Shown here: positions 8,150 to 16,762 of the stretch, piece after piece
How positions within the stretch are numbered: position 1 is the first letter of the stretch
Layout of the letters: each line of letters starts with the position of its first letter
Assembly (NCBI GenBank): GCA_965116195.1
Contig: OZ220491.1
Coordinates: forward strand, 1,364,001-1,428,000
Length of the DNA: 64,000 bases
Direction: 5' to 3'
Source of the DNA: Aldehydirespirator sp965116195
Lineage (GTDB): Bacteria; Actinomycetota; Acidimicrobiia; Acidimicrobiales; Aldehydirespiratoraceae
Notes under the pieces: model-generated
Told to the model about the DNA's origin: nothing
What the model saw: the letters and a program-made list of their open reading frames with translations, nothing else
Databases searched by the model: none
Made by a program: the position numbers and the translations under genes

Positions 8150-10421
8150 GCCGATCCGGATTGCCAACTGCTCGGGCTTCTACGGCGACCGGTTGTCAGC
8201 CGCAGCCGAGATGGTGAACGACGGACCCATTGATGTGCTGACCGGGGACTGGCTGGCCGAACTCACGATGCTGATCCTGGCCCGCACCCGCTCACGACTA
8301 TCCGGCGGTGGCTACGCCCGCACTTTCGTGAATCAGATGGAACAGGTGATGGGTACATGTATGGACTCGGGCATCAAGGTCGTGTCCAACGCCGGCGGCC
8401 TTGATCCTGGGGGCTGTGCGGCAGCGGTCGCAGAGGTCGCCGAGCGCCTGGGCCTCTCCCCTCGCATCGCCTATGTGGATGGTGACGACCTGATGGGGCG
8501 CATCAACCCTGCCGAGCCCCCTGCTGCGGGAGCTCCCGTTACTGCCACCTGGAACGCTGATGCCACGGGTATCGGGACCATCACTTCCAGCCAACAGGCA
8601 AGGCGGGTACGTTCGGCAACCTGGAACGATGACGCCACGGGTGCCGGGACCATCACCCCGTCGGGTACGTCCAAGCCCCCAAACAGTATGTCCACGCGGC
8701 ACGGTAACTCCAGGGGTGTCGGGCCCGTCACCCCTGGAGCGAACTCTGCTGGGGCTGAGGCAGTTGCGGCTGGGGATGTTGCCGCTGAGGCTGCTGGCGT
8801 GGTTGATCCGGTGACACTGCGTTGTTTCACCACCGGTGAGCCGCTTCCTGACATCTCAGGCCTGATCACGGCGAACGCCTACCTCGGTGGTTGGGGCATT
8901 GCCGAAGCGCTGCGTCGTGGCGCGGACATAGTCGTGACAGGTCGTGTGACTGATGCGGCGGTGGTGTGTGGGCCTGCGGCCTGGCATCACGGGTGGGCAT
9001 CTGACGACTGGGATGCCCTGGCCGGCGCGGTCGTGGCCGGTCATGTGATCGAGTGCGGCACCCAGGCAACAGGCGGCAACTACTCCTTTTTCACCGAGAT
9101 TGGCGGTATGGATCGCACCGGGTTCCCGTGGGCCGAGATCGCTGCGGACGGATCGTCGTTGATCGGCAAGCATGACGGTACCGGCGGCGCGGTGACCGTC
9201 GGAACCGTCACTTCCCAACTGTTGTACGAGATCGACTCGCCGATGTATCGGGGCCCTGACGTGACCGCCCGTTTTGACACCATCTGCCTGGAGCAGACCG
9301 AACCGGACCGTGTACAGATCACCTCGGTGAAGGGCCAGCCGCCCCCGGCAACTCTCAAGGTGGCTGCCAACGAAGTGGGCGGATTTCGCAGCGAGATAAC
9401 AGTCGCCTTGACCGGCTTGGACATTGATGCCAAGGCTGCTCTGGTTCACGATGCCTTCTGGCGGGCCTGCCCCCACAGCCCCGATGACTACAGCAAGGTC
9501 ATCGAGCGGGTGATGCGCACCGACAAGGCCGATCCGGCGACCAACGAGGAGGCGGCTGCGCTGTGGCGGCTCACCGTCTTTGACGACAGCGAGGAACGGC
9601 TCGGACGCACGCTTCGTGATGCCATGAATGAGCTTGCTCTGGCCACCATCCCGGGCCTTTACTCCCCCGGCTCGGCCTCCAGGCCCCGCAGCTACGGCAT
9701 CTACCGGCCAGCGGTGGTTCCCGCTGATTTGGTTCCGCAATACGTGAACTTCCTGGACGGCGAACGCACAGTGGTAGATCCTCTGCCTGTGCTCAAGGAC
9801 AGGTCCCGCGTACCCACCAATGACACCACAAACATCACGACCGGCTGGCCACCACCACCTGCGCCCAACGAGACCACGACCCCAGCGCCCGGTGAGCCGC
9901 AGGCCCGCACCGCTGGGCAGCCTTCACTCGCCCCCAACGAGACCACGGCCCCAGCGCCCGGTGAGCCGCAGGCCCGCACTGCCGGGCAGCCTTCACCCGC
10001 CCCCAACGAGGACACGACCCCAGCGCCCGAGCACGCCAACGTCACCACCGATGCCTTGGGCACCGATCACCAGCGTCAGTGGGGTTCGGTGCGGGCTGTG
10101 CCGCTGGGCCGACTTTTTGGAACCAGATCGGGCGACAAGGGCGGCAACGCCAACCTGGGTGTCTTTGCCCGTAGTGCCGACGCCTTTGTGTGGCTTGACG
10201 GCTTCCTCACGGTTGAGCAGTTGAAGAAGTTGCTGCCCGAAGCCGCTCCGATGGTCGTGGAGCGGTATCGGCTGGCCAACATCTGGTCGCTCAACTTCGT
10301 GCTTCACGGTCTGCTTGGCGCTGGCGTGGCCGCGTCTGATCGACAGGATCCTCAAGCCAAGAGCCTCGGTGAATGGCTGCGCGCCCGCGTGGTCAACATC
10401 CCCACAGAACTACTGGACTGA
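8130..10421 (+). CDS. AtuA-like DUF1446 protein with two repeat-expanded linkers
   Basis: The GTG at 8130 follows GGAGGAAGG (8116-8124) at good spacing and overlaps the end of the alpha subunit gene by 20 nt, giving 763 residues. The N-terminal DUF1446 domain (IRIANCSGFYGDR, GYARTFVNQMEQV) and a C-terminal AtuA-type domain (RLFGTRSGDKGGNANLG) are both clear. The family usually has about 570-600 residues. The excess is two inserts: residues about 129-224, with a duplicated 72-nt unit (TWNADATGIGTIT and TWNDDATGAGTIT), and about 561-651, with three copies of a 69-nt unit (APNETTTPAPGEPQ). AtuA-type proteins accompany geranyl-CoA carboxylase in terpene catabolism; the exact reaction is not established. 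Confidence 0.85.
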   Translation: MGKPVAEPIRIANCSGFYGDRLSAAAEMVNDGPIDVLTGDWLAELTMLILARTRSRLSGGGYARTFVNQMEQVMGTCMDSGIKVVSNAGGLDPGGCAAAVAEVAERLGLSPRIAYVDGDDLMGRINPAEPPAAGAPVTATWNADATGIGTITSSQQARRVRSATWNDDATGAGTITPSGTSKPPNSMSTRHGNSRGVGPVTPGANSAGAEAVAAGDVAAEAAGVVDPVTLRCFTTGEPLPDISGLITANAYLGGWGIAEALRRGADIVVTGRVTDAAVVCGPAAWHHGWASDDWDALAGAVVAGHVIECGTQATGGNYSFFTEIGGMDRTGFPWAEIAADGSSLIGKHDGTGGAVTVGTVTSQLLYEIDSPMYRGPDVTARFDTICLEQTEPDRVQITSVKGQPPPATLKVAANEVGGFRSEITVALTGLDIDAKAALVHDAFWRACPHSPDDYSKVIERVMRTDKADPATNEEAAALWRLTVFDDSEERLGRTLRDAMNELALATIPGLYSPGSASRPRSYGIYRPAVVPADLVPQYVNFLDGERTVVDPLPVLKDRSRVPTNDTTNITTGWPPPPAPNETTTPAPGEPQARTAGQPSLAPNETTAPAPGEPQARTAGQPSPAPNEDTTPAPEHANVTTDALGTDHQRQWGSVRAVPLGRLFGTRSGDKGGNANLGVFARSADAFVWLDGFLTVEQLKKLLPEAAPMVVERYRLANIWSLNFVLHGLLGAGVAASDRQDPQAKSLGEWLRARVVNIPTELLD

Positions 10422-10458
10422 GCGCTGATATCCGGATTGAGGCCTTATCTGGCAGTGC

Positions 10459-10701
10459 TCAATTTGGCGTGTGTTCCCCACCGATGTTCGACAGCGGGTC
10501 ACCGGTTCCGCTCTGGCAACACAAAACGCCACGATTCGGGTCGGCGATCTTGCCCAGCAATTGCGTCACAACGGCATAGCGAACGGACTGCACCCTGGAG
10601 TTGACTATTGAGTCAATCTTCGCATCGGGGTTCTGGTCTGATTTCGCCAGAGCGATTTGCCACTCTGCGTCCAACAAGGACCGCGCCTCTGAGTCGTTCA
10701 C
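10459..10701 (-). pseudogene. Truncated type II restriction endonuclease-like remnant
   Basis: An 80-codon frame opening with GTG 4 nt after the stop of the adenine methyltransferase gene. The peptide (NSRVQSVRYAVVTQLLGKI, then LCCQSGTGDP) resembles the N-terminal part of type II restriction enzymes that lie next to their methylase. It stops after about 80 residues, far short of a nuclease, and no other frame continues it before the AtuA-like gene at 10421. I read it as the decayed nuclease partner of a restriction-modification pair. The assignment rests on motif memory and position. Confidence 0.5.
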
Positions 10702-10705
10702 GGGT

Positions 10706-11596
10706 CTAGAAGCTCAGCCAAGCCGACTCTTGGCGCGGTGTACGTACGGAGTGGCAGTTTCGCTCCTCGGCATCCACGCGGTGCCAGTGTTGGTACAACC
10801 GGTCGTAGAGGTCCGTGCGGTAGCCGGACAACACCACGCGGCCACGCACCTGCTGCAAGACCTCGGCAAGGCTCTCATGGTCTTTGTCGGACATCTCATA
10901 GCCGTAGGCGGCAGAGTCACCGCGCGCCTCATGGACATAGGGCGGATCAACATAGAACACGGTTTCAGCCGTGTCGTAGCGCTGGATCACCTCGATCGCC
11001 GGGGCATTCTCAATCTGCACTCGCTGAAGCCGTTGCACAATCTCCGACAACCCTTCCACTGAGCCGAGCCAACGGGACACAGCCCCAGACATGCCAGCCC
11101 GCGAGGTGAGAACGCAATGCGCCCACCTTCCCTCACTGCTTGTCTGCGCCAGCCCAGTGCGAGTCTGGCGAGCGCGGATGTAGAAGCGCCGAGCGCGCTC
11201 CAACTTCGTCAACCCGACTTCCGGTGTGCAAGAGCGGACCAACTCTTCGCGAGAGAAGGGTGTCAAACTGATGGCTTTCATCAGTTCCGGTCCCTGATCA
11301 CGAAGGGTCTCGAAGAAGTTGACAAGCTCGGAGTCGATGTCGTTGTAGGTCTCCACCCTGTAAGGGTTGACATTGACAAGAACTGCGGCAGAGCCGCCGA
11401 ACACGTCACAGAAGTGCGTTGCGTCATGCGGGAGCAGTGGCAAGAGGAAATCAAGATGAGAGAACTTGCCGCCATACCAGCCGAAGGCAATCAATCGCTT
11501 GCGATTTTTCCCAGCGATACGGCGTCCTGTACCAGTGGCGTTGACTTCGGAGCGCGAGCAGTTGATGACCCCATTATCGCACCACTTCAGCATCAT
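10706..11596 (-). CDS. DNA adenine N6-methyltransferase (Dam/D12 class)
   Basis: 296 residues. FGWYGGKF (AdoMet-binding FxGGK type motif, about 38-45), DVFGGSAAV (about 64-72) and the catalytic DPPY (VFYVDPPYV) identify a D12-class N6-adenine methyltransferase. ARRFYIRARQTRTGL and VVLSGY fit the target-recognition and C-terminal parts. Two adjacent ATG codons at 11591-11596 give the start. The gene just downstream is a truncated nuclease, so the enzyme is now probably solitary; upstream lies an IS1595-like remnant. Recognition sequence unknown. Confidence 0.85.
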   Translation of the reverse strand: MMLKWCDNGVINCSRSEVNATGTGRRIAGKNRKRLIAFGWYGGKFSHLDFLLPLLPHDATHFCDVFGGSAAVLVNVNPYRVETYNDIDSELVNFFETLRDQGPELMKAISLTPFSREELVRSCTPEVGLTKLERARRFYIRARQTRTGLAQTSSEGRWAHCVLTSRAGMSGAVSRWLGSVEGLSEIVQRLQRVQIENAPAIEVIQRYDTAETVFYVDPPYVHEARGDSAAYGYEMSDKDHESLAEVLQQVRGRVVLSGYRTDLYDRLYQHWHRVDAEERNCHSVRTPRQESAWLSF

Positions 11597-12014
11597 TAAA
11601 CTGCTTATCTATGTTTTTTCGGTCAATCACAGACATAAGATCCGCCGTTGGGTGGTCCGTGGCCTGGTCCGTGGCACGATCCTTCACGCCCGCCACAATA
11701 GCCTTACCTGCACCCCCACTGCCGGGATTTGTACGCTGCCGACGGTACCTGCGTCCTCGCGATCCGCCCATCACCGTGCCGGTCCTCACACTGAATCGGC
11801 GACGGCCCAGGTACCGAAAGCGTGTCGCGGCATGCACAGTACCTTTCCACACTTTCACCAAATCGCACCTCGGACACACCACGCTGTCAGCCCAACGCTG
11901 CGCAATCAGCCACCTCTCCGGCGCTGGACCAGTCGGGCACAAACGTGCCAACTTGACCAGCGACAGCCCGCAACGCCCTGAACGGCCAAGTGCCTTCCCT
12001 CCATGTCTGCTCAT
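11597..12014 (-). pseudogene. IS1595/ISXO2-type transposase remnant with internal deletion
   Basis: From the ATG at 12012-12014 the minus strand encodes an intact IS1595-type N-terminus: MSRHGGKALG, LSLVKLARLCP, RWADSVVCPRCD and FSVRTGTVMGGS. It then jumps directly to GKAIVAGVKDRATDQ, a segment that normally lies well inside the DDE domain. The intervening helix-turn-helix and first catalytic region are missing, and the frame degenerates before the methyltransferase gene. The paired CxxC of the N-terminal zinc ribbon is incomplete. A dead element flanking the decayed restriction-modification locus. Confidence 0.65.
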
Positions 12015-12148
12015 GCCCGCCACGCTATGTGCAGGGTGTGACAGCCACCGTTACCAAGCCAGAGCAACACCTGGGCACTGTCCGATATCAGGTCCAACAG
12101 ACTGAGGAAGTTCGTACTTGTGGGTCGCGCGTGTCAGACTGTGTGACC

Positions 12149-12964
12149 ATGAAGCTGGAAGACTTGGTGCGTGACCTGCGCGATGAGCAGGCCAGCCTTG
12201 ATCGGGTTGTGGCCACACTCACCGAGGCTCAGTGGGAACTACCCACTCCCAGCCCTCGCTGGTCGGTGACAGACCAGGTCGGTCATCTGAGCTACTTCGA
12301 CGGTGTGGCCGCGTTGGCTGTGCGTGACCCCGAAGCGTTTGCGGTGGAGGCTCGACGACTGATGGAGGCATCGTTGCAGAGTGAGGTCTCGGGTGACGAG
12401 CTCACGCTGGGCGAGTTCCGCACCCTGGACTGCGCAGAACGCCTGGCGCACTGGCGTGACAACCGACAAGAACTGCTGGCTGCTGTCAGCACTCTGGGTG
12501 AGCGTGATCGGATCAGTTGGTACGGGCCCTCAATGGGTGCCAAGTCCTTCGTCACGGCTCGACTGATGGAGACCTGGGCCCACGGACAGGACGTCTGCGA
12601 CACGGTTGGTGTGCAACGCCCGCCCAGCGACCGGCTGCGTCATGTGGCTCAACTCGGTTACATCACCCGTGCCTGGAGCTTTGTCAACCGTGGTCTACCT
12701 GCTCCCACCGGTGATGTCAGACTGGAGCTTGTGTCACCATCGGGGCAGACCTGGGCCTGGGGCGACCCGGCGAACTCGGGCGACAACCTGGTACAGGGCA
12801 CGGCTCTCGACTTCTGCCTGGTGGTCACCCAGCGCCGCAACATCGCTGACACTGCCTTGGATGTGACCGGAGCAGGTGCTCACGCATGGATGAGCCTGGC
12901 TCAGGCGTTCGCCGGCCCGCCCAGCGACACCCGAGCCGCAGTCCACAGCGGACGCAGGGACTGA
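12149..12964 (+). CDS. TIGR03084-family putative metal-binding protein (DinB/maleylpyruvate isomerase-like)
   Basis: 271 residues from the ATG at 12149. WSVTDQVGHLSYFD (about 39-52), LMETWAHGQDVCD (about 139-151), SDRLRHVAQLG and the C-terminal MSLAQAFAGPP match the actinobacterial TIGR03084 family, related to mycothiol-dependent maleylpyruvate isomerases and DinB four-helix proteins. The helical-bundle histidines probably bind metal. The biochemical reaction is unknown. Its position among acyl-CoA carboxylase, AtuA-like and enoyl-CoA hydratase genes suggests a part in the same degradation route. The TGA is followed 2 nt later by the ATG of the first mini-ORF in the 77-bp array. Confidence 0.82.
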   Translation: MKLEDLVRDLRDEQASLDRVVATLTEAQWELPTPSPRWSVTDQVGHLSYFDGVAALAVRDPEAFAVEARRLMEASLQSEVSGDELTLGEFRTLDCAERLAHWRDNRQELLAAVSTLGERDRISWYGPSMGAKSFVTARLMETWAHGQDVCDTVGVQRPPSDRLRHVAQLGYITRAWSFVNRGLPAPTGDVRLELVSPSGQTWAWGDPANSGDNLVQGTALDFCLVVTQRRNIADTALDVTGAGAHAWMSLAQAFAGPPSDTRAAVHSGRRD

Positions 12965-13197
12965 ACATGGCGCTGGGCTTTGAGACATCCCGTAACCGGC
13001 CGTTGTGTACCTCTCATGGCTCCTCGCAAGAGGGAAACTGAACATGGCACTGGGCTTTGAGACATCCCGTAACCGGCCGTTGTGTACCTCTCATGGCTCC
13101 TCACAAGAGGGAACCTGAACATGGCACTGGGTTTGCAGACATCGCGTAACCGGCCGTTGTGTACCTCTCATGGCTCCTCGCAGGAGCAAAACTGAAC
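12961..13197 (+). repeat. Three 77-bp tandem units, each a 24-codon mini-ORF, ahead of the enoyl-CoA hydratase
   Basis: Units begin at 12961, 13038 and 13115, and the next boundary is 13192. Each carries TGAACATGGC followed by an open frame of 24 codons (beginning MALGFETSRN, or MALGLQTSRN in unit 3) that ends in TGA exactly 2 nt before the next ATG. The last TGAACATG serves the hydratase start at 13198. Ribosome-site-like AAGAGGG or CAGGAGC precedes each junction. The array looks like a repeatedly duplicated stop-start junction. Changes between units 1 and 2 are two synonymous and one non-synonymous, so translation of the mini-ORFs is possible but unproven. Confidence 0.9.
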
Positions 13198-14148
13198 ATG
13201 GCACTGGTCGAGACCAGGCGCGACCACAGGGGTGTGGTCACGGTCACGTTGGCCGATGAAGCCAACCGCAACGCCTTGAGCCGTGGTCTGCTGGCGGAGT
13301 TGACCGCTGTGCTGGATCGTGTTGACACTGATCCCTCAGTGCGGGTGGTTGTGTTGACCAACCGGGGACGGGTGTTCTGCGCCGGTGCTGACCTGCGTGA
13401 AAGTGCAGGAGCCAATGCCCCCGGTTCAGAAGCAAGCGAAAACTCAGGAGCCGGTCCCAGTTCAGAAGCCGACACCAGAGCCGACGATGGCACAGATGAT
13501 CGCAAGGACAACGGCGAAAATGAAGGTGCGGATGACCGGGACACCAAGAGCGATGGTCTCAGCAGCGGCAAAAGTACCGGGCACGGCAGCAGCCATTACA
13601 CAGTGACGGCGCGGGATGTTTTCGGGCGCTTCCGGCGTTCGCCGAAGCCCTATGTGGGCCGCATATCGGGTCACTGCGTGGCCGGTGGAATGGGCTTGGC
13701 GGCGGCCATGGACATATCCGTCGCCCGAGATGACGCCAAGTTTGGTTTCACCGAAGTCCGAGTGGGAGTGGCACCTGCGATGATCTCGGTGCTGTGCCTT
13801 CCCAAGATGCGACGGGCAGAGGCCACAGCAGCCTTCCTGCGAGGCAACCGATTTACTGCGTCTGAGGCCGCCCGCCTGGGTTTGATCAACGCAGCAGTGC
13901 CAGCCGAGCGCCTTGATGCCGAGGTGGAGGCCGTGGTGGTGGACCTGCTGGCAGGCGCACCGGCGGCACTGGCCGCAACCAAGCAGTTGCTGGAGCGTGT
14001 ACCAGATTTGAGCTTTGACGAGGCACTTGACTGGGCCGAGCAGCTTTCGGCGCGCCTTTTTGCCAGCGATGACGCCGCGGAAGGCATGGATGCCTATCTC
14101 AACAAGCGCGCTCCGGCTTGGGCATCACCTGATCAAGCGCAATACTGA
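13198..14148 (+). CDS. Enoyl-CoA hydratase/isomerase family protein with acidic insert
   Basis: 316 residues from the ATG at 13198, with AGGAG 15 nt upstream. Crotonase motifs: FCAGADLRE (first oxyanion-hole loop, about 60-68), HCVAGGMGLAAAMD (second loop, about 158-171), and FGFTEVRVGVAPAM containing the usual glutamate region. Typical enzymes have about 260 residues; here residues about 68-136 are a Ser/Asp/Glu/Gly-rich disordered insert right after the first oxyanion loop, in a segment that is normally variable. Likely hydrates an unsaturated acyl-CoA formed by the carboxylase pathway, by analogy with AtuE or LiuC; specificity unknown. Confidence 0.87.
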   Translation: MALVETRRDHRGVVTVTLADEANRNALSRGLLAELTAVLDRVDTDPSVRVVVLTNRGRVFCAGADLRESAGANAPGSEASENSGAGPSSEADTRADDGTDDRKDNGENEGADDRDTKSDGLSSGKSTGHGSSHYTVTARDVFGRFRRSPKPYVGRISGHCVAGGMGLAAAMDISVARDDAKFGFTEVRVGVAPAMISVLCLPKMRRAEATAAFLRGNRFTASEAARLGLINAAVPAERLDAEVEAVVVDLLAGAPAALAATKQLLERVPDLSFDEALDWAEQLSARLFASDDAAEGMDAYLNKRAPAWASPDQAQY

Positions 14149-14326
14149 CCGCCATGTCACCAACACGACCGATGTATCGCAATCACGACCACTGCATCGC
14201 AATCACGACCGCCACATCACAATCACGACCGCCACATCACCAACACGACCGCCATATCGCAATCACGACCGCCACATCACAAGCATGACCGCCATATCAA
14301 GAACACGACCGCTGGATCGCATGGAT
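14147..14326 (+). repeat. 20-bp tandem minisatellite, about nine copies
   Basis: Nine degenerate 20-bp units of the form GACCGCCACATCACAATCAC run head to tail from the hydratase stop codon to about 14326. Both halves of the unit vary slightly between copies. No hairpin or spacer diversity is seen, so it is a minisatellite, not a CRISPR array. Confidence 0.9.
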
Positions 14327-14402
14327 CGCAGAAGTGGCCGCTTTGTCACAAACCTGGAATCCACACATCTGACAACAACACCGAAGCCACCTTGGAGGAA
14401 AG

Positions 14403-15506
14403 ATGACTGAGATACTCAAGTCCTTGTCGGCTATGACCCCGCAATGGCTGGAGGGGGCACTGGCCGAGGCCGGTCATGCACCTCCTGCTGTCACCTCAGT
14501 GACGGTACGTCCGATGGAGGACTTCACGGGCGCAATGGGTGAGGTGGGCGTGGTCTCGGTGGAATACGCCGACCAGACTGATCTGCCTGATGAGTTCGTT
14601 GGCAAGTGCCCATTGGACAATGACATCGCCCGCATCTATGCCTCGGTGATGCTCTCATATCAGCGTGAGGCGGGCTTCTATGCCGACCTGGCCGCACCGG
14701 TGGCCGCAGCTACCGGCATGAGCATTCCGAAGTGCTTCGTCAACCTGTTTGATCCCGAGACACACTCGGCCACACTGCTGATTGAGCGCATCCATCCAGC
14801 CGAGAAGGGCGACATCCTCAAAGGCACCAACCATCAACGCATGCACAAACTGGTCGGTGACCTGGCCCGGTTGCATGCTGCCTATTGGATGGACAAGACG
14901 CTGACCGAACACGGGTGGCTGATCGACTGGATGGCCCCGTCGCTGCGGATCGGCATTCCCATCACCGAGGACAGCTGGGGCAAGATCCGCGAGCAGCAAC
15001 CGCATCACCATCCAGACGACATCGCAGCTTTGGTGAATGAGGTCTTTCTTCCCGACCTTGAAGGCTGGCTACAGCGCTTCGCGCAGCGACCCTGGACACT
15101 TGTCCATCAGGACTACGAACTCGACAATGTGCTCTTTGTGCCTGACGGCCCCGTGATCGTGGACTGGCAGACGGCGATGATGTCGTTTCCGGGCCTTGAT
15201 CTGAGTTGGTTGCTGATGGCCAGCCACAACGAGGAAACGCTCAGTCGCGAGAGCGAACTGCTGGATCACTATCGCAGCGAGTTGGCCGCAGCTGGCGGGC
15301 CCGACTGGAGCGAGGAGGAACTGGCAGATGACCTGGCCTGGGCGGCCTTCTACTGGGTGTCGGTGTCACATGTGCCGTACCTCCACACGCTGCCCGCCGG
15401 TGATCAAGACCGCGCCCACCGGCGTTTCACGGCGATGATGCACGGGACAATCGCCGCAGCCAAACGCTGGAATGTGGTCGAACGCATGAGGGACTACAAG
15501 GCGTAG
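14403..15506 (+). CDS. APH/ecdysteroid-kinase-like phosphotransferase
   Basis: 367 residues; GGAGGAAAG just before the ATG fixes the start. LVHQDYELDNVLF (about 232-244) is the catalytic loop, with HQD replacing the usual HGD, and VIVDWQ is the metal-binding DFQ-like motif. An N-lobe segment (DEFVGKCPLDND) contains the likely ATP-binding lysine. This kinase-like family phosphorylates small hydroxylated molecules; members in actinobacteria often sit in acyl-CoA, steroid or terpene degradation clusters. Substrate unknown. Confidence 0.8.
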   Translation: MTEILKSLSAMTPQWLEGALAEAGHAPPAVTSVTVRPMEDFTGAMGEVGVVSVEYADQTDLPDEFVGKCPLDNDIARIYASVMLSYQREAGFYADLAAPVAAATGMSIPKCFVNLFDPETHSATLLIERIHPAEKGDILKGTNHQRMHKLVGDLARLHAAYWMDKTLTEHGWLIDWMAPSLRIGIPITEDSWGKIREQQPHHHPDDIAALVNEVFLPDLEGWLQRFAQRPWTLVHQDYELDNVLFVPDGPVIVDWQTAMMSFPGLDLSWLLMASHNEETLSRESELLDHYRSELAAAGGPDWSEEELADDLAWAAFYWVSVSHVPYLHTLPAGDQDRAHRRFTAMMHGTIAAAKRWNVVERMRDYKA

Positions 15507-15670
15507 GTCACCACGATCAGCCCTCATGTTTAGCGGCACAGACACCAATGCAGAAAACATCAAGGGCATAGGTCACTTGCTATTGACCTTCAGGTTTACT
15601 GGCACGAAGGGTCGAGCGCAGGGAACTACAAGGCAAAGGGTCACCACAGGCCACTAGGAGGTAGGCAATC
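15507..15670 (+). repeat. Duplicated 3' end of the phosphotransferase gene
   Basis: The gene end GGGACTACAAGGCGTAGGTC reappears as GGAACTACAAGGCAAAGGGTC near 15628, followed by similar CACCAC sequence, and a weaker copy lies near 15567. This is local duplication of a gene terminus. AGGAGG at about 15656 in the spacer belongs to the alcohol dehydrogenase. Confidence 0.6.
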
Positions 15671-16762
15671 GTGCAGGGACTGATATTGGAGGGCAAGACA
15701 GAGGACAGCGTGCGCCTGTCCGATGACCTGGAGTTGGTCGGGACACTGGCTCCCCGGCAGGTGCGGGTGGAGGTTCGCGCTGCTGGCGTGTGCGGCAGCG
15801 ACCTGAGTTGCGTGCTCGGCAAGTACTACATGCCTCTGCCGATGGTACCCGGACATGAGGCCGCGGGGGTGGTGATGGAGGTCGGCTCGGCTGTCACCTA
15901 CTGCTCGGTTGGTGACCATGTGATCCTGTCAACCTTCAACAACTGCGGCCACTGCCCGGACTGCGAAGGTGGTGATCCCGGCAACTGCACCCGGTCAATG
16001 ATGGGAGCTCTCAGCCAGCCCTACGCAGAGGCCGGACAACCGATCTACAACTTTGCCAATATCGGTGCCTTCGCACAGGTGACCGTCGTCAGCGAGAACC
16101 AGTGCATTCCCATTCCCTCAGAGATGTCTCTGAGTGCCGCCGCACTGATCGGATGTGGCGTGGTGACAGGAACCGGTGCGGTGTTCAACCGGGCTCGGGT
16201 GCGTCTGGGGGACACTGTTGCTGTGATCGGCGCGGGTGGTGTGGGCCTCAACGTGATCCAAGCTGCCCGGCTTGTCGGCGCTTCGGCCATCATCGCCATT
16301 GACAGAGTGGCGGCCAAAGAGGCGCTGGCCATGGAATTCGGTGCAACGCACTTTGTGTTGGCCCAGGGCGATGACTTTGATGCTGTGGCGGCGGTCAAGT
16401 CGCTGTGTCCGGGTGGGGTGCATCATTCTTTTGAGGTTGTGGGCAGTACGACACTGTTGGCCCAGGCTCTTGGGATGACACGCCCCGGCGGAAACATATG
16501 CGCAGTCGGTGTGCCTGACCTGGGCGCAAAAGTCACCTACCCGTTTCTTGACCTGCATCAGAACAAGAGCCTGCTCGGCATCAGAGCGGGTGGCGCGCGC
16601 CCACGTAAGGACTTTCCAATGTTGGCGGATCTGTACTTGCGGGGCCGTCTCAAACTTGACGAGATGATCTCGCGCACAACCGACCTGAACGGACTTCAGA
16701 GCGCATTTGATGCACTGAAAACCGGCGCTGAAGCCCGCACCGTGCTGCTGCCCAACGGCTGA
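15671..16762 (+). CDS. Zinc-binding medium-chain alcohol dehydrogenase
   Basis: 363 residues from a GTG preceded by TAGGAGGTAG. Catalytic zinc ligands are visible: CGSD (Cys about 41) and GHE (about 61-63). The structural zinc lobe has CGHCPDCEGGDPGNC, and GAGGVGLNVIQAA (about 187-199) is the NAD(P) Rossmann motif, with D (AIDRVAAKE) suggesting NAD. It oxidises or reduces an alcohol/aldehyde; the substrate is unknown, although class III-like and mycothiol-linked enzymes share this pattern. Its 3' end is duplicated just downstream. Confidence 0.88.
   Translation: MQGLILEGKTEDSVRLSDDLELVGTLAPRQVRVEVRAAGVCGSDLSCVLGKYYMPLPMVPGHEAAGVVMEVGSAVTYCSVGDHVILSTFNNCGHCPDCEGGDPGNCTRSMMGALSQPYAEAGQPIYNFANIGAFAQVTVVSENQCIPIPSEMSLSAAALIGCGVVTGTGAVFNRARVRLGDTVAVIGAGGVGLNVIQAARLVGASAIIAIDRVAAKEALAMEFGATHFVLAQGDDFDAVAAVKSLCPGGVHHSFEVVGSTTLLAQALGMTRPGGNICAVGVPDLGAKVTYPFLDLHQNKSLLGIRAGGARPRKDFPMLADLYLRGRLKLDEMISRTTDLNGLQSAFDALKTGAEARTVLLPNG

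Noticed and set aside
14147..14326. CRISPR-like or CDS-like reading across the 20-bp array
   Set aside because: Pure tandem 20-bp units with no spacers; the open frame exists only because the unit lacks stops.
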